A model generated the notes under the pieces. That model was not told the origin of the DNA. It made no database searches and saw nothing but the letters and a program-made list of their open reading frames with translations. Of a stretch of 64,000 bases of DNA, positions 1 through 7,517 are shown one piece after another. A program made the position numbers and the translations under genes. This stretch comes from CBDCWQ01 sp965223435 (GTDB lineage Bacteria > Myxococcota > Kuafuiibacteriia > Kuafuiibacteriales > Kuafuiibacteriaceae): positions 558,001 to 622,000 of the forward strand of contig CBDCWQ010000022.1 of assembly GCA_965223435.1 (NCBI GenBank), given 5' to 3'. Within the stretch, counting starts at the first letter, position 1. Every line of letters starts with the position of its first letter.

Positions 1-1003
1 TCTTGGAGTTCCGGGTAGGGTACAGGAATTGCGTCGGTGGCTTGCGAAGGTCTCGCCCTGTTGTAGTATTCAAGATATTCGTGAATCACTCGGCGGATGT
101 GCGCGTCGTTCAAGAAAATGAAGTGGTTCAATGCTTCTCTTCGTAGAGTGCGATTGAATCTCTCAAGCCGCGCGTTCGTATTTGGCGCGCCGTACGGAAT
201 AGGGATGCCTCGGATACTCATAGCTTCGGACAGCCATTGATCAAGATGCGACCGGAATGGCCGTCGATGTCCAAGCCCTTGACCATGTGTCCGCAACTGG
301 CCAAAGATGCCATCGTTGTCGTGTATGAAAAACTTGGGTGTGCTTCCGAATGGGGTGGCCTCTCGAATCTGTTGCTTGACCCAGGCGAGAGATGGATTCG
401 TGGTGACATTGGAGTGGATGATGCGCCGTGACCTCAGTTCCATGACAACAAAGATGTATACGACGTTGAAAAAGGCTGTGTGTTGGGTGAGGAAGTCGCA
501 TGCGAAGGTGTCTTTCCCGTGATTTTTGATGAATGTTTTCCAAGTTTGGCTAGGGCTGGGGCTGGAAGTGCGCACCATGTACTTCCTGATCGTGCTCGTC
601 GAATGCCGTATGCCAAATTTGATGGACAGTTCGAGGGCGATTTTGTCCTCGCCCCATTCCGGATGCTCGAAGCTCATTCGACGGATGAACTTTAGGTGAA
701 GCGCGGGTATCGTAGGTCGTCCAAGGGGCCTGGATTTTCTCCCCCAGAAGAGCCGGAATCCCTTCCGATGCCATGCGATGACCGTCTCAAGTTTGACGAT
801 GACCAATGTCGCCTTCCATCGCTTCCAACGCCTCGCGACCAGCAGCCAGAACACTCGGTCCGTGTTTCGAACTCTGGTCTTTGGCATGTACGGATGTAGA
901 CGGTGAGCTGCTGCCGTAGGGCAAGATTCTCGAGAATGAGATCACTTCTGGACCTGAGGGCAGTCCGTGGGACCGTGAGAAGAAGGGCGAGCCAAGAAAA
1001 CAT
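1..1003 (-). pseudogene. rve/integrase-type transposase, frameshifted and cut by the window edge
   Basis: DDE-type transposase of the integrase-core (rve) group. The reading starts at the ATG at 1001-1003 with the family's usual ENLALRQQL segment near the N-terminus. Near 855-870 the frame changes by one base; after it the protein reads on without a stop to base 1. The second frame holds the catalytic core: TFACDF (first Asp), IHDNDG (second Asp) and LERFNR (Glu), followed by the usual tail LNDAHIRRVIHEYLEYYN. Only the last few residues lie outside the window, so the gene is nearly full length with a single visible lesion. No inverted repeats could be recognised. The family call is firm; inactivation rests on one indel. 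Confidence 0.8.
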
Positions 1004-1351
1004 AGGACCATCGTACGCCGTCGAGAATGACAGTGATTTCGATAGTTTTGGACTTATCGCGGACTATGGGTGCTTAAGCGCACACAACAGGTAGGGCCGA
1101 GGGGAATTTTCCTAGCGGTGTGCGCGATTTCTCAAGGGTCTGCGCCCGCGCGATGCTCGAACTCGCGGGCGATAAAGACTGTTTCACCCGCGGAAGGCAG
1201 ACGGGTGCCCGCCGAAGTTCGAGTTCGGAAATGGAAGGGCCAACGATTGAGTGGGGGGGTTGGCGCTCAGTTCCATTCGGGCGGCCCCCCGGGCGGGTGA
1301 GAGGACGGGCCTTTTCGTGGTTAGGTCGACCGCGTCGAGAATCTTTTCGGA
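1004..1351. other. No gene recognised
   Basis: Short overlapping frames are present on both strands, but none shows a recognisable motif, a ribosome binding site or protein-like composition. The stretch lies between two transposase remnants and probably represents debris of earlier insertions. Confidence 0.5.
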
Positions 1352-1545
1352 TCACCGGGGATCGATTTCCCAAACAAGCTTCAGGAGCTTAGCCCAAGGA
1401 ATGTAGTTTCCAAACTTCAGGTTGGGGGCTTCGATGAGGTCCTCCACGGAAGACCGCAGGTTGAGCTCGACCTCGGGAAGGGGGAACACCGCGTGGCGCA
1501 ACTTCGCCGCGGGGGCTAAAATGCCCGAGTAGGTTACTACTCGTT
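1352..1545 (-). pseudogene. C-terminal remnant of an IS91-type transposase
   Basis: About 60 codons on the minus strand read YSGILAPAAKLR, then IPWAKLLKLVWEIDP and a stop. This matches the end of the IS91 transposase at 4240-5493 (FHGILAPAAKDR, VPWAKLLKLVWEIDP). A 26-bp stretch at 1359-1384 is identical to bases near 4313-4338 in that element. The rest of the transposase is absent. It shows that an IS91 variant with this 3' end was once here and may be the donor of the mosaic end of the later copy. Confidence 0.65.
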
Positions 1546-1628
1546 CGAATAACCGTTATGGATTTCCATGATCCCAGGTCGCTAAACTGTGGGATATGAA
1601 TTATGGGTGAGAGTAGTCGTTATGTACG

Positions 1629-2448
1629 TTGCTCGCGGTCCTGTACGTGGGGTCGATCGCAGGAATATCGGCTTGTTTGCCTACGAACTCTGATGAATTT
1701 CAGAATTCTGACTGTCAAGATGGGATAACAGAGACCCGTGTCCGGTACCACTCTGCTTCGGTGCCAAGGCAAGAGACATGCAACGGGGAGAATCAAACCA
1801 GGATGTGTATGGGTCGAGTTTGGGGCGAATGGAGTGGAATGTTTGTAGAGCCCAGCTGCGAACAAACGACGACCGAAGATGACGAGTGGGTCCCCGACCC
1901 TCCATTGTGTGCCAACACAGATTGCATGGTTGAAAATGAGTCTTTGGTTGAGAATGGGCCCACTTGTAGCGTGCGCGGCACCACCTGCGAAGGTCATGAG
2001 CTCGTGACCTGCAGGAAGGTTTCCTCGGGCAGACTTGTAGAAGAGCGAAGGTCATGTCAGACGACGTGTGATTTCGAATCATCGGTTGCTTATTGTGATG
2101 TCTCGGCCTCGTTAAAGAGATTAACCGACGCGGGCGACCCCCTCCACGGTGATGTTGGTGGAAATGGGACCCAACGAGGTCGGTGGTGACAATTTCCACA
2201 AACGGCCAACGATTCACGGTCCATTCCAACGAAAAAGCTTAGGCGCGGACGTCGATATCGGAAACTTGGGACCGGGGTGGGGAACTTTGTGGCTGATCGA
2301 TAGGCAATCGGGCGAAATAGAACCAATCAGTGTAGATGCTGACGAGGCTCCAATCATCACCCTTTCGGGCGTAATTTTCAGGCGATGGTCGCTATGCCGC
2401 GTATGTCGACAACAAAACTGTGACGGGGCCCATGAACGTACCGCTTGA
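1629..2448 (+). pseudogene. Cys-rich lipoprotein, probably frameshifted
   Basis: Begins at a TTG; the in-frame TAG at 1614 excludes a much earlier start. The N-terminus is a short hydrophobic signal ending GISAC, a plausible lipobox, so the product would be a lipid-anchored surface protein. The first 170 residues contain many cysteines in small clusters (CNGENQTRMC, CANTDC, CSVRGTTC). Around 2137-2142 (run of five C) the frame breaks, and a second frame starting TPSTVMLVEMGP continues to 2448. Joining the two gives about 270 residues. No family recognised. The lesion could be a real one-base change or an assembly error; two separate genes is less likely because the second frame has no good start. 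Confidence 0.45.
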
Positions 2449-2493
2449 AAGGTCGCGCCCCCGGGACCGGCTTAAACTGATTCTTCACCCAAA

Positions 2494-3954
2494 TCAGAAT
2501 AAGCTATCACTGAGAAGTTCAGCATCAACCAGCTCGACGCAGTAACGATTATTCTTCACGCCATGGGTGGTGAGAAGAACAAGGTGAACGGATTTTCTCG
2601 TTTTGGATACGCGTTTGAAAATTTTGATCTTTTCTCTAAGTTCCTCTGCGTATTTCATGTCGATCGTGAAAACATCGCTCGAGAATTTCATCTCGACCAG
2701 ACTAATCACTCCGTCCGCCCGGTCGATGAGCAAGTCTACTTGTGCGCCTCGCTTACTGTCGCCCTTCTCTGGAACGTAGCGCCAGGTCGTATCAATGGTA
2801 CTAACCGCGCCAATGCCGATCGCATCCTTTATCCGATCGACGTGTTTAAGGGCTAGAGCCTCAAAGGCAAAGCCCGACCATGCTCGCCAGTTGGGTGATG
2901 CGCATTTTTTGATCCAATAGTTCTTTGCCCCGCTCTTCAGTAGGTTCCGAGGTGCATTTTGCATCCATTTGGCATGAAAGAGAACAAACTCATCGACGAC
3001 GCGGTACAACGTGCCACTCTTTCTTTTCATAAACGGAATCGTGGATGCGATGAATCCCGCTTCTTCGAGATTACGAAGGATTTGGTTAGCGCCCCCGCCT
3101 GAGGAAAGCCCAGAGCGACTCAAGAGCTCGTCGCGGGACACGCCACCGGGGTTTCGAACAAGGACCGCAATCACGACTTCGTAAATGCTCCGGTCGCCGA
3201 ACAGTGATGCAAACAACCTATCATACTCCTTGTATAAGACCCCTGATGACGAAAAGCATAGATGATCGATAATCTGGGGGACGGACAAGCCTCGTTCAAT
3301 ATGTCTCAGATAGTAAGGAACCCCTCCTACCGCCATATAAAGCTCTAGGATCTGTCTGTCTGTAAGTTGTATGCCACGTGACCGGAGGTACTCACGTGTC
3401 TCACTCAAACTAAATGGCTCGAGTCGAATCGTGTCTGTCAATCGATTGTGTAGACCCCCCTTAGCCTCCACGATTTTCTGAAGCATCCAAGACGCCGCCG
3501 ATCCACAAACGATAAGTATCAGGTCGGAACGTTTGCTGAGCCAAGAATTCCAAAAATGCTCTAATGCCTCGAGGCAACGCGATCGCGGCGTTGCGAGCCA
3601 GGGCAGCTCGTCAAAGAAGAGGACCTTTTTCTTCTTAGAACCTCGACGAGACAACGGCTTCTTGAGCATTTGAAAAGCCTCTGACCAAGACGTGGGGGTC
3701 TGCGGCGTGGCGCTATCATAAAAGGCATCCCCAAGGGCAATCGCAAAGGCTCGCAACTGATCATGCATGTTGCCCTCCCGGTTTCCGGTCACGTCGAAGA
3801 CGAGTCTCTTGCCGACAAATTGTCGGACCAAGAAGGTCTTGCCCACACGCCTTCTTCCATAGATCGCGATGAACTCTGGTTCTTGCGATTCTAAAGCTTT
3901 TCTTAGCCTTGCCTGTTCAGGATGCCGAGCGATCAGCTGGTTACCGGTTGCCAA
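2494..3954 (-). CDS. AAA+ ATPase with C-terminal nuclease-like domain (ATPase_2/DUF234 type)
   Basis: A 486-residue cytoplasmic protein. The N-terminal half is a P-loop ATPase with Walker A GRRRVGKT (residues 33-40) and Walker B VLFFDE (111-116), followed by a sensor-like strand LILIVCGS. A middle winged-helix region follows. The C-terminus has the spaced acidic motif GAQVDLLID and LVEMKFS (about 403-424), the layout of a PD-(D/E)XK nuclease fold as in DUF234 proteins. Start is TTG with AGGGG about 9 bases upstream and an in-frame stop just before. The family is widespread, often scattered and mobile-like, and its role is poorly understood. The gene is intact in an otherwise decayed region and is preceded by four phased inverted repeats, which suggests autoregulation or a target specific to this element. 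Confidence 0.85.
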   Translation of the reverse strand: MATGNQLIARHPEQARLRKALESQEPEFIAIYGRRRVGKTFLVRQFVGKRLVFDVTGNREGNMHDQLRAFAIALGDAFYDSATPQTPTSWSEAFQMLKKPLSRRGSKKKKVLFFDELPWLATPRSRCLEALEHFWNSWLSKRSDLILIVCGSAASWMLQKIVEAKGGLHNRLTDTIRLEPFSLSETREYLRSRGIQLTDRQILELYMAVGGVPYYLRHIERGLSVPQIIDHLCFSSSGVLYKEYDRLFASLFGDRSIYEVVIAVLVRNPGGVSRDELLSRSGLSSGGGANQILRNLEEAGFIASTIPFMKRKSGTLYRVVDEFVLFHAKWMQNAPRNLLKSGAKNYWIKKCASPNWRAWSGFAFEALALKHVDRIKDAIGIGAVSTIDTTWRYVPEKGDSKRGAQVDLLIDRADGVISLVEMKFSSDVFTIDMKYAEELREKIKIFKRVSKTRKSVHLVLLTTHGVKNNRYCVELVDAELLSDSLF

Positions 3955-3986
3955 GATCGATATCCCCTGGTGGGTAGCCTACAACT

Positions 3987-4086
3987 ATATTTCGCCAAAA
4001 TGAATAATAATTACTCTATTTCGGCGGAATATGATATGCCTATATTCCGCCAAAACTGTTAGAATTCGTTCCATTTGGCGGAATAT
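3987..4086. repeat. Four alternating copies of a 13-bp motif upstream of the AAA+ gene
   Basis: The motif TTTGGCGGAATAT or its complement occurs at 3987-3999 (complement, one mismatch), 4020-4032 (one mismatch), 4042-4054 (complement, exact) and 4074-4086 (exact). Orientation alternates, giving two inverted pairs. Centres lie 33, 22 and 32 bp apart, close to whole turns of the helix, so all sites face one side of the DNA. The array ends 32 bp upstream of the TTG start of the AAA+ gene and probably overlaps its promoter. The copies are seen directly; an operator role is inference. Confidence 0.75.
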
Positions 4087-4239
4087 CTTCATTTCAATTC
4101 AATAAAAACAATAAGTTAGACTGATCGACGGGTGTAGTCTCATTGTCCCGACCGAGAGAGTGATGGCGCCGGTCGTCAGTCCCGTTGGGGGTATCCACCG
4201 GGGACGCCAGCGCATTGGCTCGGATCGCACCCGTCCTCC

Positions 4240-5493
4240 CTACATCGGATGACAGAAGGGTTCTTCGATGAGTGCGCTCAGCCTCAGCCGACCGCCACAG
4301 GCACATTGAAGTGGATCGATTTCCCAAACAAGCTTCAGCAATTTCGCCCACGGGACTCGGTAAGAACTTCTCTCGGGGTGCATGTTTTCGAGCGGAAATG
4401 CGAGCTGCAGTTTGAACGGAGGCTTGGCGACGACACGGCTTCTGTCCTTGGCGGCAGGCGCAAGAATTCCATGAAATCGAACTTGATGTTGGCGAGCAGG
4501 AGGAATCAACCAGGCCAGGCGACGAAGTCGACGGACGGGCTCGAGGAGAATCACGCTTTGCCCGCTTTTAGCCTTTCGTCTCAGGGTGAGTGCAATACGA
4601 CCATCCTCGGTCGCGCGAAGTTGGTCTTCGGCGAACGGAGGGCAGGCCACATAGCGGCACAGCTCGATTCTTCTCTTCTTGTCGTGGGCGGGGACAGTCA
4701 CCGCGGCGTGCACACTGAACCCACCAAGCTCGATGCCCGAAGAGGGCGTTTCGTGGACTTGGGTGGGTGCCAGCATCGACGGCTCTCTTTGAGCGCTCAT
4801 AGACCACCGGTCCAGCGGAGAGACTTGCGTATCATCCCCGTTTTGACTCAAGAAGCCCCGTTTCTTGAGAAATCGCTTCATTCGTAAGAAGACGTTTCTC
4901 GCGACCTCCAAAAGGTCCCTTGGGCTTGGCGGTGGACACGGGTAAAACTCAGGCTCGGACTCATCACCGTTCCGAGAGAAAAAAACGTCGAGGACGATCA
5001 CATGCAGGTGCGGGTGTACAGTGAGGGTCTGGGTGAATCTTTGCAGGAATGTAACGGCTCCACATCGGGTGTCTTTCAGGCCCTGAGACGTGGCCCAGCT
5101 CTTCATCTGTTTGAAAATCTCATCTACAAAAATGCGTGCCATCCGAGACAGGACCTGACCTCGAGCGGCCAAGAGGCCTCGGAGCTCGAACGGGGGCGAC
5201 AGCACCCACTGACGAAGAGGAACGTCGGGCAACACGTGCTCGACCAGGTGGGCAGCCGTGTCCTCCCTTCGACGGGTGGCGCAAGATGGACAGATCGCCC
5301 GGCCCTTACAGGAGAAGGGTAGCGCATGCTCATGCTGACATTTTTCGCACCGAAGTTTGATGAAGCCAAACTCTGGTCGACCGCAAGTCAGGTAAGCTCT
5401 GAATTCTTTTTCGACGAAGTTAGGAATTCCGGCCTCGGGGTCATCAGGGTCGCGAAAGCTCTCGATCAGCTCATCGAGGTGATGCTCCACCAC
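4240..5493 (-). CDS. IS91-family rolling-circle transposase, copy A
   Basis: A 417-residue HUH transposase. The N-terminus carries the usual zinc-binding cysteines (C49, C52, C62, C68, C71), followed by the HUH motif HPHLH at residues 160-164, which binds the metal for nicking. The frame is open from a GTG at 5493 to a stop at 4240, and no earlier start exists before an in-frame stop. Compared with copy B at 33458-34797 the first ~385 residues are nearly identical, but the last ~30 differ: this copy ends LVWEIDPLQCACGGRLRL whereas B ends with a different zinc-ribbon tail. It is therefore a mosaic and the only uninterrupted IS91 transposase in the window. Confidence 0.9.
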   Translation of the reverse strand: MVEHHLDELIESFRDPDDPEAGIPNFVEKEFRAYLTCGRPEFGFIKLRCEKCQHEHALPFSCKGRAICPSCATRRREDTAAHLVEHVLPDVPLRQWVLSPPFELRGLLAARGQVLSRMARIFVDEIFKQMKSWATSQGLKDTRCGAVTFLQRFTQTLTVHPHLHVIVLDVFFSRNGDESEPEFYPCPPPSPRDLLEVARNVFLRMKRFLKKRGFLSQNGDDTQVSPLDRWSMSAQREPSMLAPTQVHETPSSGIELGGFSVHAAVTVPAHDKKRRIELCRYVACPPFAEDQLRATEDGRIALTLRRKAKSGQSVILLEPVRRLRRLAWLIPPARQHQVRFHGILAPAAKDRSRVVAKPPFKLQLAFPLENMHPERSSYRVPWAKLLKLVWEIDPLQCACGGRLRLSALIEEPFCHPM

Positions 5494-5758
5494 ACGATAG
5501 AGGAGAGACTCTTGCGGACGCCGTGGTCGGTATTGCCGGATGCGGTGAGCACACCAGGCTTTCTGTTAGCAATTTCTGTGACCGTTTCCATGTGCCTAAA
5601 ATCACGCCGCTCGGCAAGGCCGCACCACCGATTTTCGGACGTCGTACGAAATCCGGAGACCTCGATGAGTGGGGCTAGCTCGATGAAGATACGACTCGCG
5701 TCATCAGCGCGCGTTGTGCCACCAAGCGCGAAGTCACGCTTTATCAGCGCTGGGCGAA
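4240..5758 (-). mobile_element. IS91-family element, copy A (approximate limits)
   Basis: Bases 4337-5758 are about 99% identical to 33639-35061. The shared block ends abruptly on the right after TGGGCGAA at 5758/35061, which should be the terIS end upstream of the transposase. Immediately beyond it lies napA sequence. The left (oriIS) end could not be fixed because the two copies differ there; it lies at or left of 4240. IS91 elements do not create target duplications, and none was seen. Confidence 0.7.
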
Positions 5759-6170
5759 GAGCGGCCCTACGGCGCCTTTCGTACCCGTACGGGCAAGGCC
5801 CAGATGAAGCTCTGCGAGCAAGACTATACCAACCGGGAAAAGTATATCGCCCGACTCCGTGACTATGGCGTGAAACCAGGGGTATTCACGATTGACCACA
5901 TTAAAGACATGGTTGCCATCCGAGATCGGGGCCTCACGCCAGAACTGCCAGACTTTGAGTGGGCCTCAAAACCGGGTGCTCTGGTTCCCGACGGAAAGTA
6001 TCCGTTTTGGCTTCTCCTTGGAGTCGTCTATGAGCATTTCCACACTGCAAAAAACAATCCGCGGGGCGACGACTCGCAAGCTCCTTCCAGAACAGTACGT
6101 CGAAATGCATCTAAGAGATGCCAAGAACTATGGCATTCGCGATGGCGACTGGGTTCGGGTGGTCACAAGG
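5759..6170 (+). pseudogene. napA: napA, internal segment (periplasmic nitrate reductase large subunit)
   Basis: Encodes an internal to late part of a molybdopterin nitrate reductase: RPYGAFRTRTGKAQM, then KYPFWLLLGVVYEHFHTAK, then after a one-base shift LLPEQYVEMHLRDAKNYGI and RDGDWVRVVTRRA. EQYVEMH and the following D-A-K/GIRDGD pattern are typical of NapA near the molybdopterin dinucleotide domain. The shift lies in a run of A at 6049-6054. The 5' part is missing: sequence starts directly at the end of IS91 copy A. The C-terminal piece of the same protein lies at 7263-7505 on the opposite strand, so the gene was split and one part inverted. Confidence 0.75.
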
Positions 6171-6394
6171 CGAGCGCAAAAATTCAACAAGAACGGGTCA
6201 ATCAGATCTCGGGAGGCTGTAGCAAAATCGACTGCGGCCAACGGGTCTGAAACAACCCAGTCCCCCACTTTGAAGGTCCAGACGGAGCCCCGAACAGACT
6301 GAGTCCAGGTTTTAGGCTGTGCCATACCTTCGACCCACGCGTGGATGACGCGGGTATTCCAGCGGTGCGCGATTTGCGCCTCATCTCTTTGATT

Positions 6395-6547
6395 TCACAA
6401 GGTGTCGTAAAGAGACAGCGAGGGAATCGCAACAAGAAGAAAGAAAACGAGCAGCTGACAGGTCCGACGCACAACCTGAAGCGCGCGGTGAGCGCCCGGG
6501 AAGCGACGGCGGTGGCCTCGCCACAACGCCCTCCATGCTTTCCTCAT
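6395..6547 (-). pseudogene. napH: napH-like, N-terminal remnant
   Basis: A 50-codon frame starts at an ATG overlapping the napG stop (ATGA), the usual sign of translational coupling. It reads a basic N-terminus, then VVRRTCQLLVFFLLVAIP as the first membrane helix, and LSLYDTL before a stop. NapH proteins begin in this way and follow napG in nap operons. The remaining three helices and both iron-sulfur motifs are missing. Family call rests on position and the short match. Confidence 0.5.
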
Positions 6548-7212
6548 GTCGTCTTACTCCCACGGCGCAGTGAAGGCCGAATTCGAATCGCCTGCGGCAT
6601 ATGAACACAAGCCTGTTCACACAGTCCGCACCCCACGCAATAATCCGGATTCACCTTGGGTTTTTCCCAGTTCAACGCCACAAGCGCTTTTCCTCCGAGA
6701 GGACACGCGCGAACACAAATTCCGCAGACATAACCTTGGTACGAGTGGCAAATGTTGGTATCGAGCTCCGCCGTTCCCATATCGACGACCTCCCACGGTC
6801 GAGGATGTTCGGGGTCAATGGGCTGAAGAGCACCCGAAGGGCAGTTGTTGTTGCATTTTGCGCACAGGATACACGCCTTTTCTCGTGGCACAATGTACGG
6901 CGTTCCGCGGGCTTCAGGCGGTCCCTCGGGGCCCACAAAACGAATGCACGAATTGGTACAGTTTTCTCCGCATTTGTGGCATCGAATACATCGGCGAACA
7001 AACTCCGCTTCATCGATGGCGCCGGGCGGCCTGGTAAAAGCCATGCCTCCTTGGGTTGCAACCGATACGTGGCCTTGGGGTTGACCCATCCGAGCCCTGA
7101 CAAAAAGGGCGAGGGACGCGATCACGCCTGCACTCTTAAGCGTTTCGCGTCGCGTGTGACCCTCTTCAGCCGGTGGTGGGCGGCTGGCATCTTTTTGTGA
7201 CTTCGGCTTCAT
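6544..7212 (-). CDS. napG: NapG-like ferredoxin-type quinol dehydrogenase subunit
   Basis: A 222-residue protein with a twin-arginine-like start (TRRETLKSAG) followed by a hydrophobic stretch, so export by Tat is likely. Four cysteine clusters follow, starting with CIRCHKCGENC, CILCAKCNNNC and CGICVRAC, and ending with CVGCGLCEQAC, for four [4Fe-4S] centres. NapG passes electrons from quinol, with NapH, towards the periplasmic nitrate reductase. It lies 50 bp after the napA C-terminal piece and overlaps the napH remnant, in the order napA-G-H. The reading frame is intact but its partners are broken, so it is probably no longer functional in nitrate reduction. Confidence 0.8.
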   Translation of the reverse strand: MKPKSQKDASRPPPAEEGHTRRETLKSAGVIASLALFVRARMGQPQGHVSVATQGGMAFTRPPGAIDEAEFVRRCIRCHKCGENCTNSCIRFVGPEGPPEARGTPYIVPREKACILCAKCNNNCPSGALQPIDPEHPRPWEVVDMGTAELDTNICHSYQGYVCGICVRACPLGGKALVALNWEKPKVNPDYCVGCGLCEQACVHMPQAIRIRPSLRRGSKTT

Positions 7213-7262
7213 GGGTCAATCCGCTGGTGAGCTTTTGCCTCCCGTCGGTGGTGTTTTCGTTG

Positions 7263-7505
7263 TCAAGCGCGGCGAACTCTTTCAATTCGAGCGGCAAGCT
7301 TTTTGAAATCGGCTTGCCCGCTCACCGGGTCCCAACCGCGGTGTGAGGTCTCGTTCACCAACCATTTGTTCTTTTTAGGATCCGCTGAGTCCGCAACCGA
7401 AAGATTCGACGGACTAAAAATCATGCCCGGCTGAACATTGTTGCGAGCTGGCCGTATCTTACTGCGAGCCCCATCTATCTGTGCCCTTCCCTCGAAAGTG
7501 CCCAT
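7263..7505 (-). pseudogene. napA: napA, C-terminal segment
   Basis: Reads RAQIDGARSKIRPARNNVQ, then PGMIFSP, and ends WDPVSGQADFKKLAARIERV. NapA proteins end with a closely similar D-P-x-S-x-x-x-D-F-K-K-C-A-V pattern, so this is the extreme C-terminus. It directly precedes napG on the minus strand. The residues that should come just before it are found at 5759-6170 on the plus strand, ending VVTRRAQ; both pieces carry an R-A-Q at the break. The part between 7505 and 7518 switches to the giant-protein relic. Confidence 0.75.
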
Positions 7506-7517
7506 GCGGAAAAAATC

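Noticed and set aside
1074..1392. Opposed open frames of about 90-100 residues
   Set aside because: Both are low-complexity Arg/Pro/Ser-rich shadows of each other without motifs or ribosome sites.
4240..5758. IS91 copy A as carrier of the AAA+ gene (transposition by one-ended capture)
   Set aside because: The AAA+ gene lies beyond the uncertain oriIS side, but no second copy of the gene or of its repeats is present near copy B, so there is no support.
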